Below, one piece after another: positions 25,541 to 33,610 of a stretch of 64,000 bases of DNA. The stretch covers positions 1 through 64,000 of the forward strand of contig NZ_JAFFQD010000021.1 in the NCBI RefSeq assembly GCF_016918565.1. Reading direction: 5' to 3'. The stretch is from Desulfogranum marinum (lineage in GTDB: Bacteria > Desulfobacterota > Desulfobulbia > Desulfobulbales > Desulfobulbaceae). Position 1 is the stretch's first letter; each line of letters starts with the position of its first letter. A model generated the notes under the pieces. It was given only the letters and a program-made list of their open reading frames with translations. It was not told where the DNA came from and did no database searches. A program made the translations under genes and the position numbers.

Positions 25541-25560
25541 CTAAGCACGATGCATGCCAG
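25541..25560 (-). promoter_or_regulatory. Sigma-54-type -24/-12 promoter of the GlcD-type gene
   Basis: On the minus strand the sequence CTGGCATGCATCGTGCTTAG has GG and GC exactly 12 bp apart and keeps TGGCA and TGCT. Transcription would start near 25533, giving a leader of about 150 nt. It resembles the site in front of the lactate permease (TGGCA-N6-GTGCT). Confidence 0.55.
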
Positions 25561-25978
25561 TGAGGGAAAAATGTTAGTGGTTATGTAAAAAAAAGGAGGT
25601 GTAAGGGGAGGGTGGAGATCCGCTAACCCTTTATTATATTTTAATGTAATTCAAGTGGGTTATATTTTTTGCTAAGAAGTTCGGGGTAGAGCGCGATGAT
25701 TATTGAGGCAATAAAAAAATACTATGGCAGAATGATATGATGTATTTATCCGAAATATCAGACAGCAGTGTTAGCCGCCTTTCCAATACTAAATGATTTG
25801 TATGGAAAATAGGACGGCCATTTTTTGGTAATTTGTAGAAAATGTTAATTTTTTACAGTTAGTTATCGTTACTAGTATTAGTGTGCCGGCAAGGAAGATG
25901 TCCCTGTTAATCACAAAATCCTAAAAATGAGACACGAGAGCTCGAAATTTTTTTCCTGTAAGCAGGAGCCTATGGACT

Positions 25979-26080
25979 ATGTCAGCTCAACCCCACTTGT
26001 ATGCACTCAATGATGTCATTGGCCCAAACCTGCAACAACTGAATCTGAGCACCCTTTTTTTTGGGGTGAGTACCGCGTAA
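25979..26080 (+). CDS. Possible 33-residue ORF upstream of the sensor kinase
   Basis: A short frame, MSAQPHLYALNDVIGPNLQQ and 13 more residues, ending in TAA. GGAG lies 11 nt before the ATG; an overlapping ATG 7 bp upstream opens a 13-codon frame. It could be a leader peptide or the remnant of a larger gene. The rest of the gap 25386-26206 contains the two sigma-54-type promoters and no other ORF. Confidence 0.25.
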   Translation: MSAQPHLYALNDVIGPNLQQLNLSTLFFGVSTA

Positions 26081-26131
26081 GATTGCCAAAATGACATGCA
26101 GAGACTAATTTGAGAAGAAGCCGGAGGGCTT

Positions 26132-26148
26132 TTGGCTTAACATTTGCA
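26132..26148 (+). promoter_or_regulatory. Sigma-54-type -24/-12 promoter of the sensor kinase gene
   Basis: TTGGCTTAACATTTGCA has GG (26134) and GC (26146) 12 bp apart with TTGGC and TTTGCA kept. The start of transcription would be near 26158, about 48 nt before the ATG. Confidence 0.6.
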
Positions 26149-26206
26149 AGCTGCTTCCAAGGGATAATATCGTCTGGATTCACTCTATCAACGGAAAAGT
26201 GCCTTT

Positions 26207-28891
26207 ATGGGAAAAATTGCTCTTATTACAACGCTCATTCTGCAGATACTTCTCAGTACATGTTTTTTAGCACATGCCAAAGAAAAAAAGCATGTACTGT
26301 ATCTTAACTCCTATCATTATGGCTATCGTTGGTCGGACAGACTTCTGCAAGGTATCCTTTCCATATTCGATGAAAGTGAATATAAAGTGGACCTTCAGAT
26401 AGAGTACATGGATGCAAAAAAATATAACTATGAGTATATCAGCAGTCGTTTACTGACTCTGTATCGTGAGAAATTTAAGGACGAAACTTTTGAAGCCATA
26501 ATCGTCTCGGATAATGATGCCCTTAATTTTATCCAAAGTTATGGTGAAGTTCTGTTTGGCGATGTTCCTGTTGTTTTTTGCGGGATTAATGATATCAGTT
26601 CGGTTGAGCTTACCCGTAAAAATATTACGGGTGTTGCAGAGACTTTCGATCTTATTTCAACAATTGACGTTGCTAGGCGCCTTCATCCTGAAAAAAGAAG
26701 AATGATTTTTATTGGTGATCAGGCAACTGCAGGCGGCAGAGCCATTAAGCGCCAGATCACAGGCCAGTTGGCCACGTATAATAAAGAACTTCTGGTTGAA
26801 TTCTGGTCCCACCTTACTCTTGAAGAAACACTGGAGCGCATCGAAAATTTGCCGGAAGACACTTTTTTGTTTTTCACCCCCTGGTATCAGACCGTCCAGG
26901 ATAAGTTCTATACAACAGAGGAGGTTATGCAGGCGATCTATGCCCACTCTTCGGTTCCCATTTATACCGCCTGGGAGTTCCTGCTCGGGTATGGGGCCAT
27001 TGGCGGTAAATTGCTTTCAGCTTTTAAACATGGCCAGGATGGTGCCAAGATTGCTCTGCGTATTTTGCAAGGTGAACCGGTTGAGACTATCCCAATTGTT
27101 TATGAGTCTCCAAGTGAATATATGTTTGATTACCGTGTCATGCAGCGATTACAGGTAGATATGAGCTTACTCCCAACGTCATCAAAGGTGATAAACAGCC
27201 CAAGAGCTTTTTATGAGCTGTCCAAGGAGCTTTTTTGGACAATCATGGTGAGTTTTATTCTCCTGGTCATCGCCTTTATTTTCCTGGGGACAACCATGAT
27301 CAGCCGGCGAAGGATAGAGCGTAAAGTAATAGAGCAACTCTCTTTTCAGGGAACGCTCATGGATACTCTTCCCCAGCTTGTTTCATGGAAAGATACCAAA
27401 GGGAACTATCTTGGCGCGAATAGGACTTTTCTGGAGTTTTTTGGTATTGATGATCTTGAAGACATGGTCGGAAAAACAATCAAAGATGTAGCAGACAATG
27501 ATGCTTATGTCCAATGGTCAGCCAGTGCAGATACCGCCGTTGTCAGTAACCGGAATGCATTTCTCAAGACTCGAAGGAAAATTATTCAATACAACGGTAC
27601 CCATAGTTGGCTTGAGGTCCACAAGGTGCCTTTACGTGATCAAGCCGGACGAGTTGTGGGTATCCTCACGACTGCGGAAAATGTAACCAAGGAACACAAC
27701 CTGGAAAAACAGCTTCTGCAATCACAAAAATTGGAAGCTATCGGTACCCTGGCCGGTGGAATTGCACATGATTTCAACAATATCCTCACCTCTATCATCA
27801 ATTCCACTGAACTGGCAATTGGCGATGTACCGGCGGATTCCCAAACAGCTAAAGACTTGCGGCGTGTTCTCAAGGCCGCCAGACGCGGGGCTGGGGTGGT
27901 AAAACAGATACTTTCTTTCAGTAGACCTTCAAAAGGGAAATTCAGGGCCACCGATATCGGCATGGTGGTTAAAGAGGTCTTAAGTTTGATGGATGTTTCC
28001 TTGCCGGCAACAATTTCGGTTAAATCGAAATTAGATACTCCCAATATGTTCGTCAATGCGGATCCAAGCCAGATTCATCAAGTGATCCTTAATCTCTGTA
28101 CGAATGCATTCCACTCACTTCGCGATAATGGCGGACAGCTCGAGGTGCAGGTGAATGAGGAGGTTATTCATGAGGAAAGAGCAGCAGTTCTAAATGTTAC
28201 ACCAGGAAGATATGTCTCAATCAAAGTAGGAGACAACGGTCCAGGGATCAATCCCGAAATCCTGGATAAAATTTTTGATCCCTTTTTCACTACCAAGGAT
28301 ATCACGGATGGAACAGGGTTGGGACTGTCTGTGGTTCTTGGAATAGTAAAAGGACACCATGGTGGGATTGAGGTACAGAGCGACCTTGGTAAAGGTACTG
28401 TTATTACCGTGTATCTTCCTCAGAGTGAAAAACCTTTTGCTTTTGCTGACAGGAATAGAATGTATTCGGCATCTGGTCAACTATCCATTCTTTTTGTGGA
28501 GGATGATGAAGATCAGTTGAACACGACGCCCCGGATTTTGACTGACATGGGACATCGGGTCGAGGCTGTTCGCAATCCAATGACCGCCCTGGAGATGGTT
28601 AAAAGGGATCCTAACTGGTTTGATTTGATTATTTCTGACTATGATATGCCCAAAATGAGTGGCATTGAACTGGCGAAAGCGCTGCATTATTTACCGGTGA
28701 TTATTGTTTCCGGAAGAGAGGATGCTGTCAAAGCTGCTGCCACCTGTGACAATATCGTTGCTGTTCTTGTGAAACCCTATGCTAGAAATGATTTGCAAAA
28801 AACTATTAGCGCTGTAACCATTCAGGCCCGCCGGCATACTGATGTAGAACTCAACAACCTATTATTGAATATGGGGGACCTTGAACAATAA
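26207..28891 (+). CDS. Hybrid sensor histidine kinase with periplasmic ABC-binding-type sensor
   Basis: An 894-residue kinase. After a signal/anchor helix (ALITTLILQILLSTCFLAHA) comes a periplasmic domain of the ABC substrate-binding type (YLNSYHYGYRWSDRLLQGI, to about 330), a membrane helix (about 344-364), a PAS domain (LPQLVSWKDTKGNYLGANRTF), the HisKA box (phospho-His in GIAHDFNNI, about 521), the ATPase boxes (NLCTNAFHSL, VGDNGPGI, GTGLGLSVV) and a C-terminal receiver (ISDYDMPKMSG, Asp about 810). It should phosphorylate the NtrC-type regulator encoded just downstream. The order matches the lactate-responsive pair upstream of the lactate operon in Desulfovibrio; lactate as ligand is inferred. 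Confidence 0.9.
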   Translation: MGKIALITTLILQILLSTCFLAHAKEKKHVLYLNSYHYGYRWSDRLLQGILSIFDESEYKVDLQIEYMDAKKYNYEYISSRLLTLYREKFKDETFEAIIVSDNDALNFIQSYGEVLFGDVPVVFCGINDISSVELTRKNITGVAETFDLISTIDVARRLHPEKRRMIFIGDQATAGGRAIKRQITGQLATYNKELLVEFWSHLTLEETLERIENLPEDTFLFFTPWYQTVQDKFYTTEEVMQAIYAHSSVPIYTAWEFLLGYGAIGGKLLSAFKHGQDGAKIALRILQGEPVETIPIVYESPSEYMFDYRVMQRLQVDMSLLPTSSKVINSPRAFYELSKELFWTIMVSFILLVIAFIFLGTTMISRRRIERKVIEQLSFQGTLMDTLPQLVSWKDTKGNYLGANRTFLEFFGIDDLEDMVGKTIKDVADNDAYVQWSASADTAVVSNRNAFLKTRRKIIQYNGTHSWLEVHKVPLRDQAGRVVGILTTAENVTKEHNLEKQLLQSQKLEAIGTLAGGIAHDFNNILTSIINSTELAIGDVPADSQTAKDLRRVLKAARRGAGVVKQILSFSRPSKGKFRATDIGMVVKEVLSLMDVSLPATISVKSKLDTPNMFVNADPSQIHQVILNLCTNAFHSLRDNGGQLEVQVNEEVIHEERAAVLNVTPGRYVSIKVGDNGPGINPEILDKIFDPFFTTKDITDGTGLGLSVVLGIVKGHHGGIEVQSDLGKGTVITVYLPQSEKPFAFADRNRMYSASGQLSILFVEDDEDQLNTTPRILTDMGHRVEAVRNPMTALEMVKRDPNWFDLIISDYDMPKMSGIELAKALHYLPVIIVSGREDAVKAAATCDNIVAVLVKPYARNDLQKTISAVTIQARRHTDVELNNLLLNMGDLEQ

Positions 28892-28978
28892 TTTTTTTTG
28901 TAGGTAAACCTGTAGGCCTAGTTTTTGGCGGATTTGTTTTTTTTATTGCCTCATACCTTTTACCAGGAATGTTTTGAA

Positions 28979-30421
28979 ATGGAACAGATGCTCATTATCG
29001 ACGACGATAAGGAAACCTGCGAGACCATGGAGAGTCTGATTTCCAGGCTAGGATACCAGTGCGATATGGCATATGATTTAAAAACAGGCTTGCCTTTGCT
29101 GAAGCAGAAAAACTATGCCATTCTTTTTCTCGATGTGTGCCTCCCAGATGGCAATGGTTTGGAGATCTTACCTGATATAATGGCCGGACCAGAACCGCCG
29201 GAGGTGGTTATTCTGACGGGAAGAGGAGATCCTGATGGCGCTGAACTCGCCATTAAAGGTGGTGTGTGGGATTATCTGCTTAAACCCTCGAGTGTAAAAG
29301 AGATACGGCTTACGCTGGATAGGGCACTCAAGTATCACAAAGAGAAAAAGACACGGGCTGAACAGAGTAAACTGGAATTTAACCAGGTGATCGGGAAAAG
29401 TCAGAGAATACAGGCGAGTTTGCAACTGACCGCCAAGGCTGCCCGTTCAGACGCCTACGTCCTTATAACTGGGGAGACCGGGACCGGAAAAGAACTCTTT
29501 GCCTCCACCATCCATCAGAACAGTCAAAGGGCATCGGGGCAGTTTGTGGTGGTTGATTGCGCTTCGCTCACTGAATCACTGGTAGAGTCAACATTGTTTG
29601 GTTATCGTAAAGGTGCCTTTACCGGCGCTCAATCAGATCGCCTGGGTTTAATCAAATTGGCCGATGGCGGCACTCTTTTTCTGGATGAAGTCGGCGAAAT
29701 GCCGCTTTCCATTCAAAAGGTTTTTTTGAGGGTCCTACAGGAACAGCATTTTCGACCGGTTGGCGATAATCAACAACTGTCCAGCAATTTTCGCCTTATT
29801 GCCGCTACCAACCGTGATCTTGACACAATGGTAGAGCAGGGAACTTTTCGTCGTGATCTTCTCTTTCGTATTAAAACCATACGAATTCACCTTCCTGCAT
29901 TACGCAATCGAACTGAAGACATTGAGGATTTGTTGCATGCCCGCATGGATTATCTCGGTGAGAAATTCGGCTTGTCTCCCAAAAAATTGGGACAGGATTT
30001 TTTAGACACTCTTTTAAGATATTCTTGGCCGGGAAACGTGAGAGAGCTCTTCAATATCCTGGAAAGGGCGATGATAGATGCTGGTGAGGAAGACACCCTT
30101 TATGCCGTTCATTTATCACGCGATCTTCGTATAAAAGTGGCTAAATCTCAAATACAGCAGATGACCGGCTCTGGGGAACTGAGTGAGGCGGATGACCGCA
30201 CCGGCAATGATGGTGTCTTGAAAATAGGACAACGGATTTTTGAAGATATCTTTGACAGTCCTCTGCCGTCGCTCAAAGAGTTCAAAGGGACTGCCGAAAA
30301 GGTTTATCTAAGTGAATTGATCCGTCAATGCGATGGTAATGTACCAGAAATATTGAAAAAGTCTGGTTTGTCCCGGTCGCATTTCTATCTTCTCCTGAAA
30401 AAAAATAGCCTTACTCTGTGA
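28979..30421 (+). CDS. NtrC-family response regulator, sigma-54 activator of the lactate locus
   Basis: A 480-residue regulator. Receiver domain about 1-120 (phospho-Asp in LFLDVCLPDGNG, about 51); AAA+ domain with Walker A GETGTGKE (about 164), intact sigma-54-contact loop GAFTGA (about 212) and Walker B LFLDEVGE; C-terminal Fis-type helix-turn-helix (CDGNVPEILKKSGLSRSHFYLLL). It should remodel sigma-54 polymerase at -24/-12 promoters. The ATG at 28979 is used instead of a TTG at 28925, since the receiver starts there. It is 87 bp after the kinase gene. It corresponds by context to LurR of Desulfovibrio. Confidence 0.92.
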   Translation: MEQMLIIDDDKETCETMESLISRLGYQCDMAYDLKTGLPLLKQKNYAILFLDVCLPDGNGLEILPDIMAGPEPPEVVILTGRGDPDGAELAIKGGVWDYLLKPSSVKEIRLTLDRALKYHKEKKTRAEQSKLEFNQVIGKSQRIQASLQLTAKAARSDAYVLITGETGTGKELFASTIHQNSQRASGQFVVVDCASLTESLVESTLFGYRKGAFTGAQSDRLGLIKLADGGTLFLDEVGEMPLSIQKVFLRVLQEQHFRPVGDNQQLSSNFRLIAATNRDLDTMVEQGTFRRDLLFRIKTIRIHLPALRNRTEDIEDLLHARMDYLGEKFGLSPKKLGQDFLDTLLRYSWPGNVRELFNILERAMIDAGEEDTLYAVHLSRDLRIKVAKSQIQQMTGSGELSEADDRTGNDGVLKIGQRIFEDIFDSPLPSLKEFKGTAEKVYLSELIRQCDGNVPEILKKSGLSRSHFYLLLKKNSLTL

Positions 30422-30431
30422 AAGAGTAAGG
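30409..30431 (+). terminator. Hairpin over the regulator stop codon
   Basis: CCTTACTC (30409-30416) pairs with GAGTAAGG (30424-30431), enclosing the stop codon. The T run comes only about 18 nt later, so it is a weak terminator or an mRNA end-protecting hairpin. Confidence 0.4.
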
Positions 30432-30615
30432 ACCTGTCCGAAAATAGATTTTTTTTCACCTCTCGACCTTTTGCAAAAATAAGCGCTGTCGTGTTTCTTG
30501 CATAACTTCTATTTTTTCCAGATAAAATGATTGATTGATTGGGTAGAAATTGTGTATTTAAACGGTGTCCTCGATCATTCCTTTTGTGTGTCTTTTTTTT
30601 GGGAGTCCTCACCTC

Positions 30616-30633
30616 TGTCCTGTTTTTAGGACA
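30616..30633. promoter_or_regulatory. TGTCCT-N6-AGGACA palindrome, possible activator site
   Basis: Perfect 6-bp arms about 255 bp upstream of the lactate permease -24/-12 site, a distance acceptable for a sigma-54 enhancer. A related GGACCTGTCC palindrome lies at 30430-30439. Assignment is by position only. Confidence 0.35.
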
Positions 30634-30885
30634 ATCTATTGCCTTTGCTGTTTTCAAGAAGAGGCACTTTTCTTTTTTTATTTTTAAAAATGTAAAAACA
30701 GAGGGTTAGCTCTCTGTAGAGAACTTGATTTCCTGGTGTGTAGCCGGTTCTACAAGTTATTTACCCAAAACAGCCTAGCTTGAATCCTTTTTTTGAGACT
30801 CTGGGGCACTTGGAATTATCAGGGTTGGTAGGTGAATGTGCCTGCAATATATAGATTTGATTGAGAAAATTACGATTTATCTGGT

Positions 30886-30903
30886 TTGGCACAGTTAGTG
30901 CTA
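30886..30903 (+). promoter_or_regulatory. Sigma-54-type -24/-12 promoter of the lactate permease operon
   Basis: TTGGCACAGTTAGTGCTA has GG (30888) and GC (30900) exactly 12 bp apart with the full TTGGCAC element. Transcription would start near 30912, leaving a leader of about 270 nt before lldP that holds a small ORF and a hairpin. Confidence 0.75.
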
Positions 30904-31017
30904 ATAGTAGACCAGTTGCATGGGGAAGCAAGCCGATATTGTTCGCCTGTTTCTTGTATGCCCTTTGTCACCATGTGAGTCTGTACTGCCACCTATAACT
31001 TTATTTTGGAGGAAATC

Positions 31018-31101
31018 TTGAGGAAAAACAGGGAGACAACAGTTGCTCCTGCCCGGTCATTGCTCTTTGTAGCGAGCAGTGCCAGGCAACCAAAAGGGTA
31101 A
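31018..31101 (+). CDS. Possible 27-residue leader ORF upstream of lldP
   Basis: A TTG start preceded by a near-perfect ribosome site (GGAGGA at 31008-31013, 4-nt spacing) opens a 27-codon basic frame ending in TAA. Inside it, CATTGCTC and GAGCAGTG form a stem-loop, extended by GG/CC and GCC/GGC. A strong ribosome site with no larger gene suggests a regulatory leader or a missed small protein. Confidence 0.4.
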   Translation: MRKNRETTVAPARSLLFVASSARQPKG

Positions 31102-31181
31102 AAAAAACCGGTGTTGATGATTAGAAATATTTTTTTTTAAAATGTTATGCTTAACCACAAATCCTACAAAGTGGGGAAAAC

Positions 31182-32894
31182 ATGCCTGTACAAATTTTAG
31201 CGCTTGTAGCACTTGTCCCAATAGCTCTCGCCCTTATTCTGATGGTCGGCCTACGCTGGCCCGCAACAAAAGCAATGCCTACTGCCTGGTTATCATGTGC
31301 GGTCGGCGCAATGGCCTTCTGGAAGCTTCCTGTAGCATATATAGCAGCCTTGACCACCCAGGGTGCTGTGACTGCGCTCGGTATTCTGATTATTGTGTTT
31401 GGAGCGATTATTATTCTCTATACCCTGCAGTACAGTGGCGGTATGGAAACTATTCAACACGGTTTTCAAAATATCAGTCGTGACCGCCGTGTTCAGGTGC
31501 TCATCATCGGCTTCATGTTTCCCGCATTCATAGAAGGCGCAGCAGGTTTTGGAACCCCGGCAGCGTTAGCCGCACCGCTTCTTTTGAGCCTCGGTTTTCC
31601 TCCCCTGGCAGCCGTGATCATGTGTCTTGTCTTTAATTCTTTCCCGGTAACTTTCGGTGCTGTAGGTACGCCTGTGATCTTAGGGTTTAAATATCTTACA
31701 GGTCTGGTCGAGGCAGCTGTTGTTTCCGGTGCTCCCGGTGTGAATTTTGATTCCATGGAATCTTTTAACACCGTGGTAGGTCAGTGGGCGACTTTGATGC
31801 ATTTACCCATGATCTATATCTTGCCGATTTTTATGCTTGGCTTCATGACCAAATTTTTCGGCCAGAACCGTAAATGGTCTGAAGGTTTTGGCGCATGGAA
31901 GTTCAGTTTGTTCGCATCTACTGCCTTCTCAGTTCCTTATCTCCTGACAGCCTGGTTTATCGGTCCTGAGTTCCCGTCGCTCATCGGCGGTCTTGTCGGT
32001 CTTGCTATTATTATTGTAGGGGCAAAAAAGAATTTCTGTATACCTTCCACAATTTGGGATTTCGGCCCAGCTTCTGAATGGGACAAGGAATGGACCGGTA
32101 CGGTCAGCGCAGACAGCAGTGGCAAATTTAAAGCAAATATGAGTCAGTTTCGCGCATGGACCCCTTATATTCTCATAGGTTTGATCCTTGTTGTTACCCG
32201 TATCCCTGAACTTGGCCTCAAGTCCATGCTTGCCGGCGTCTCTGTTTCCTTCACGAATATTTTCGGTTTTGAGGGGGTCAATGGTTCTATAAAATATTTA
32301 TATCTTCCAGGTACTATTCCTTTTGCCCTTGTTGCAATTCTTACCATTTTCATCCACAAAATGCCGATAGGGAAAGCTGCAATAGCGTGGAAGGAAGCTA
32401 TTGTAAAAATGAAAAGTCCGGCAATCGCCTTGTTCTTCTCGGTTGCCATCGTTTCAATCTTCCGTGGATCCGGTGTTGCCGACGCTGCTCTTAATCCCAA
32501 TGGATACCTGTCTATGCCTCTGGCCCTGGCACAAGCTGTTTCCAGCATCGCAGGGCAGACATGGCCTCTATTTGCCTCCTTTGTCGGTGGTCTCGGTTCT
32601 TTTATAACCGGTTCTAACACGGTTTCGGATCTTCTGTTTGCCGAGTTCCAATGGGGCGTAGCTGCTTCTCTTGCGCTGCCTCACCAAATTATCGTTGCTT
32701 CGCAGGCAGTTGGCGGCGCAATGGGCAACATGGTTTGTATTCACAACATTGTTGCGGCATGTGCTGTTGTAGGCCTCTCCGGTATGGAAGGTGCGATCCT
32801 CAGACGTACAGTGTGGCCTTTCCTGCTTTATGGTCTTGTGGTCGGTACTGTTACTGCCCTTATGGCTTTTGTTTTTCTACCTCATCTGTTTTAG
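31182..32894 (+). CDS. lldP: L-lactate permease
   Basis: A 570-residue transporter with 12 or more membrane helices. Family marks are clear: [32 protein letters not shown] (about 108-139), [18 protein letters not shown] and the late [25 protein letters not shown] (about 466-490), then [22 protein letters not shown]. It carries lactate, and probably glycolate, with protons. GGGGA lies 4 nt before the ATG. It is first in a lactate operon behind a -24/-12 promoter and is followed by a perfect hairpin and the LUD genes. Confidence 0.95.
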   Translation: MPVQILALVALVPIALALILMVGLRWPATKAMPTAWLSCAVGAMAFWKLPVAYIAALTTQGAVTALGILIIVFGAIIILYTLQYSGGMETIQHGFQNISRDRRVQVLIIGFMFPAFIEGAAGFGTPAALAAPLLLSLGFPPLAAVIMCLVFNSFPVTFGAVGTPVILGFKYLTGLVEAAVVSGAPGVNFDSMESFNTVVGQWATLMHLPMIYILPIFMLGFMTKFFGQNRKWSEGFGAWKFSLFASTAFSVPYLLTAWFIGPEFPSLIGGLVGLAIIIVGAKKNFCIPSTIWDFGPASEWDKEWTGTVSADSSGKFKANMSQFRAWTPYILIGLILVVTRIPELGLKSMLAGVSVSFTNIFGFEGVNGSIKYLYLPGTIPFALVAILTIFIHKMPIGKAAIAWKEAIVKMKSPAIALFFSVAIVSIFRGSGVADAALNPNGYLSMPLALAQAVSSIAGQTWPLFASFVGGLGSFITGSNTVSDLLFAEFQWGVAASLALPHQIIVASQAVGGAMGNMVCIHNIVAACAVVGLSGMEGAILRRTVWPFLLYGLVVGTVTALMAFVFLPHLF

Positions 32895-32914
32895 TCCCCT
32901 TTAATTTGTTTTTG

Positions 32915-32949
32915 AATAGCAGGGTTAAATTGTTTTTAACCCTGCTATT
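32915..32949 (+). terminator. Perfect 15-bp hairpin after lldP
   Basis: Arms 32915-32929 and 32935-32949 are fully complementary around a 5-nt loop. The tail is only weakly T-rich, so partial termination or mRNA processing that raises lldP over the downstream genes is likely. Confidence 0.6.
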
Positions 32950-33020
32950 TCATTATGCGCCCTTTACAACAGTCCGTTGTGGAAGCAAGGGAAATGGAAA
33001 TTAATAAATGGAGTTGGTTC

Positions 33021-33584
33021 ATGACCCCTAACACTCATCTCTCATGCTTTGTTGAAGCTGCCCGTCGAGTTGGTACAGAAGTAACCCAGGTTGACAGTCT
33101 ACAGGATGCGGCTGCCTACATTGCTGAAAAAACAAGTGGAATAGCACTCGTTCCTGAGACTGTACTGGCTGATAAGCACGACTTAAAAACTCTTCTCGGA
33201 GCTGCAGGTGTCGACGTATACGAAGGCGACTTTCGAAAAGCCGGACATGTTCCGAATGCGGGTATCACCTTCAGTAATTTTGCCATGGCAGATACTGGTA
33301 CAGTAGTGCTTGAGAGCACAATGGAAAACATTCGACTCGCCACTACTCTCCCGGAAATTCATTTTGTTTTGGTTGATCCGAAAACAATACTGGAAGACAA
33401 TCTCTCTGCCGTCAAACCAATGACGGAGATGCATAAGGGCTCAGAACCAAGGTTTGTTGCCTATATAACAGGCCCCAGCCGTACTGCCGATATTGAGCGT
33501 GTGCTCACCATTGGCTGCCATGGCCCTAGAGAATTGCATATCCTGTTGGTTGAAGGAATCTCCAGCGATCTCATGGAAATTTAA
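33021..33584 (+). CDS. LUD-domain protein, lactate utilisation subunit (LutC/LldG-like)
   Basis: A protein of about 187 residues consisting of one LUD domain: GTEVTQVDSLQDAAAYIAEK, GIALVPETVL, then the signature ITFSNFAMADTGTVVLES (about 84-101) and VGPSR-like TGPSRTADIERVLTIGCHGPRELHILLV at the end. It is one subunit of the LUD-type L-lactate oxidising complex; in Desulfovibrio the matching gene also lies just before the large Fe-S gene. Start choice: GGAG 7 nt before the ATG at 33021 decides; ATGs at 32994 and 32955 are in frame, but the latter sits directly behind a 15-bp hairpin. Confidence 0.85.
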   Translation: MTPNTHLSCFVEAARRVGTEVTQVDSLQDAAAYIAEKTSGIALVPETVLADKHDLKTLLGAAGVDVYEGDFRKAGHVPNAGITFSNFAMADTGTVVLESTMENIRLATTLPEIHFVLVDPKTILEDNLSAVKPMTEMHKGSEPRFVAYITGPSRTADIERVLTIGCHGPRELHILLVEGISSDLMEI

Positions 33585-33610
33585 AAGAAAAAAGTACAGG
33601 GAGAGCTGCT

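Noticed and set aside
26020-26034. TTGGCCCAAACCTGCAAC as a sigma-54 promoter
   Set aside because: GG and GC are 11 bp apart, one short of the strict 12; the site at 26132 has the right spacing.
30701-30710. AGGGTTAGC shared with 25621-25630 (reverse) as a regulator site
   Set aside because: Only 9 bp, no dyad symmetry, and different distances from the two promoters; could be chance.
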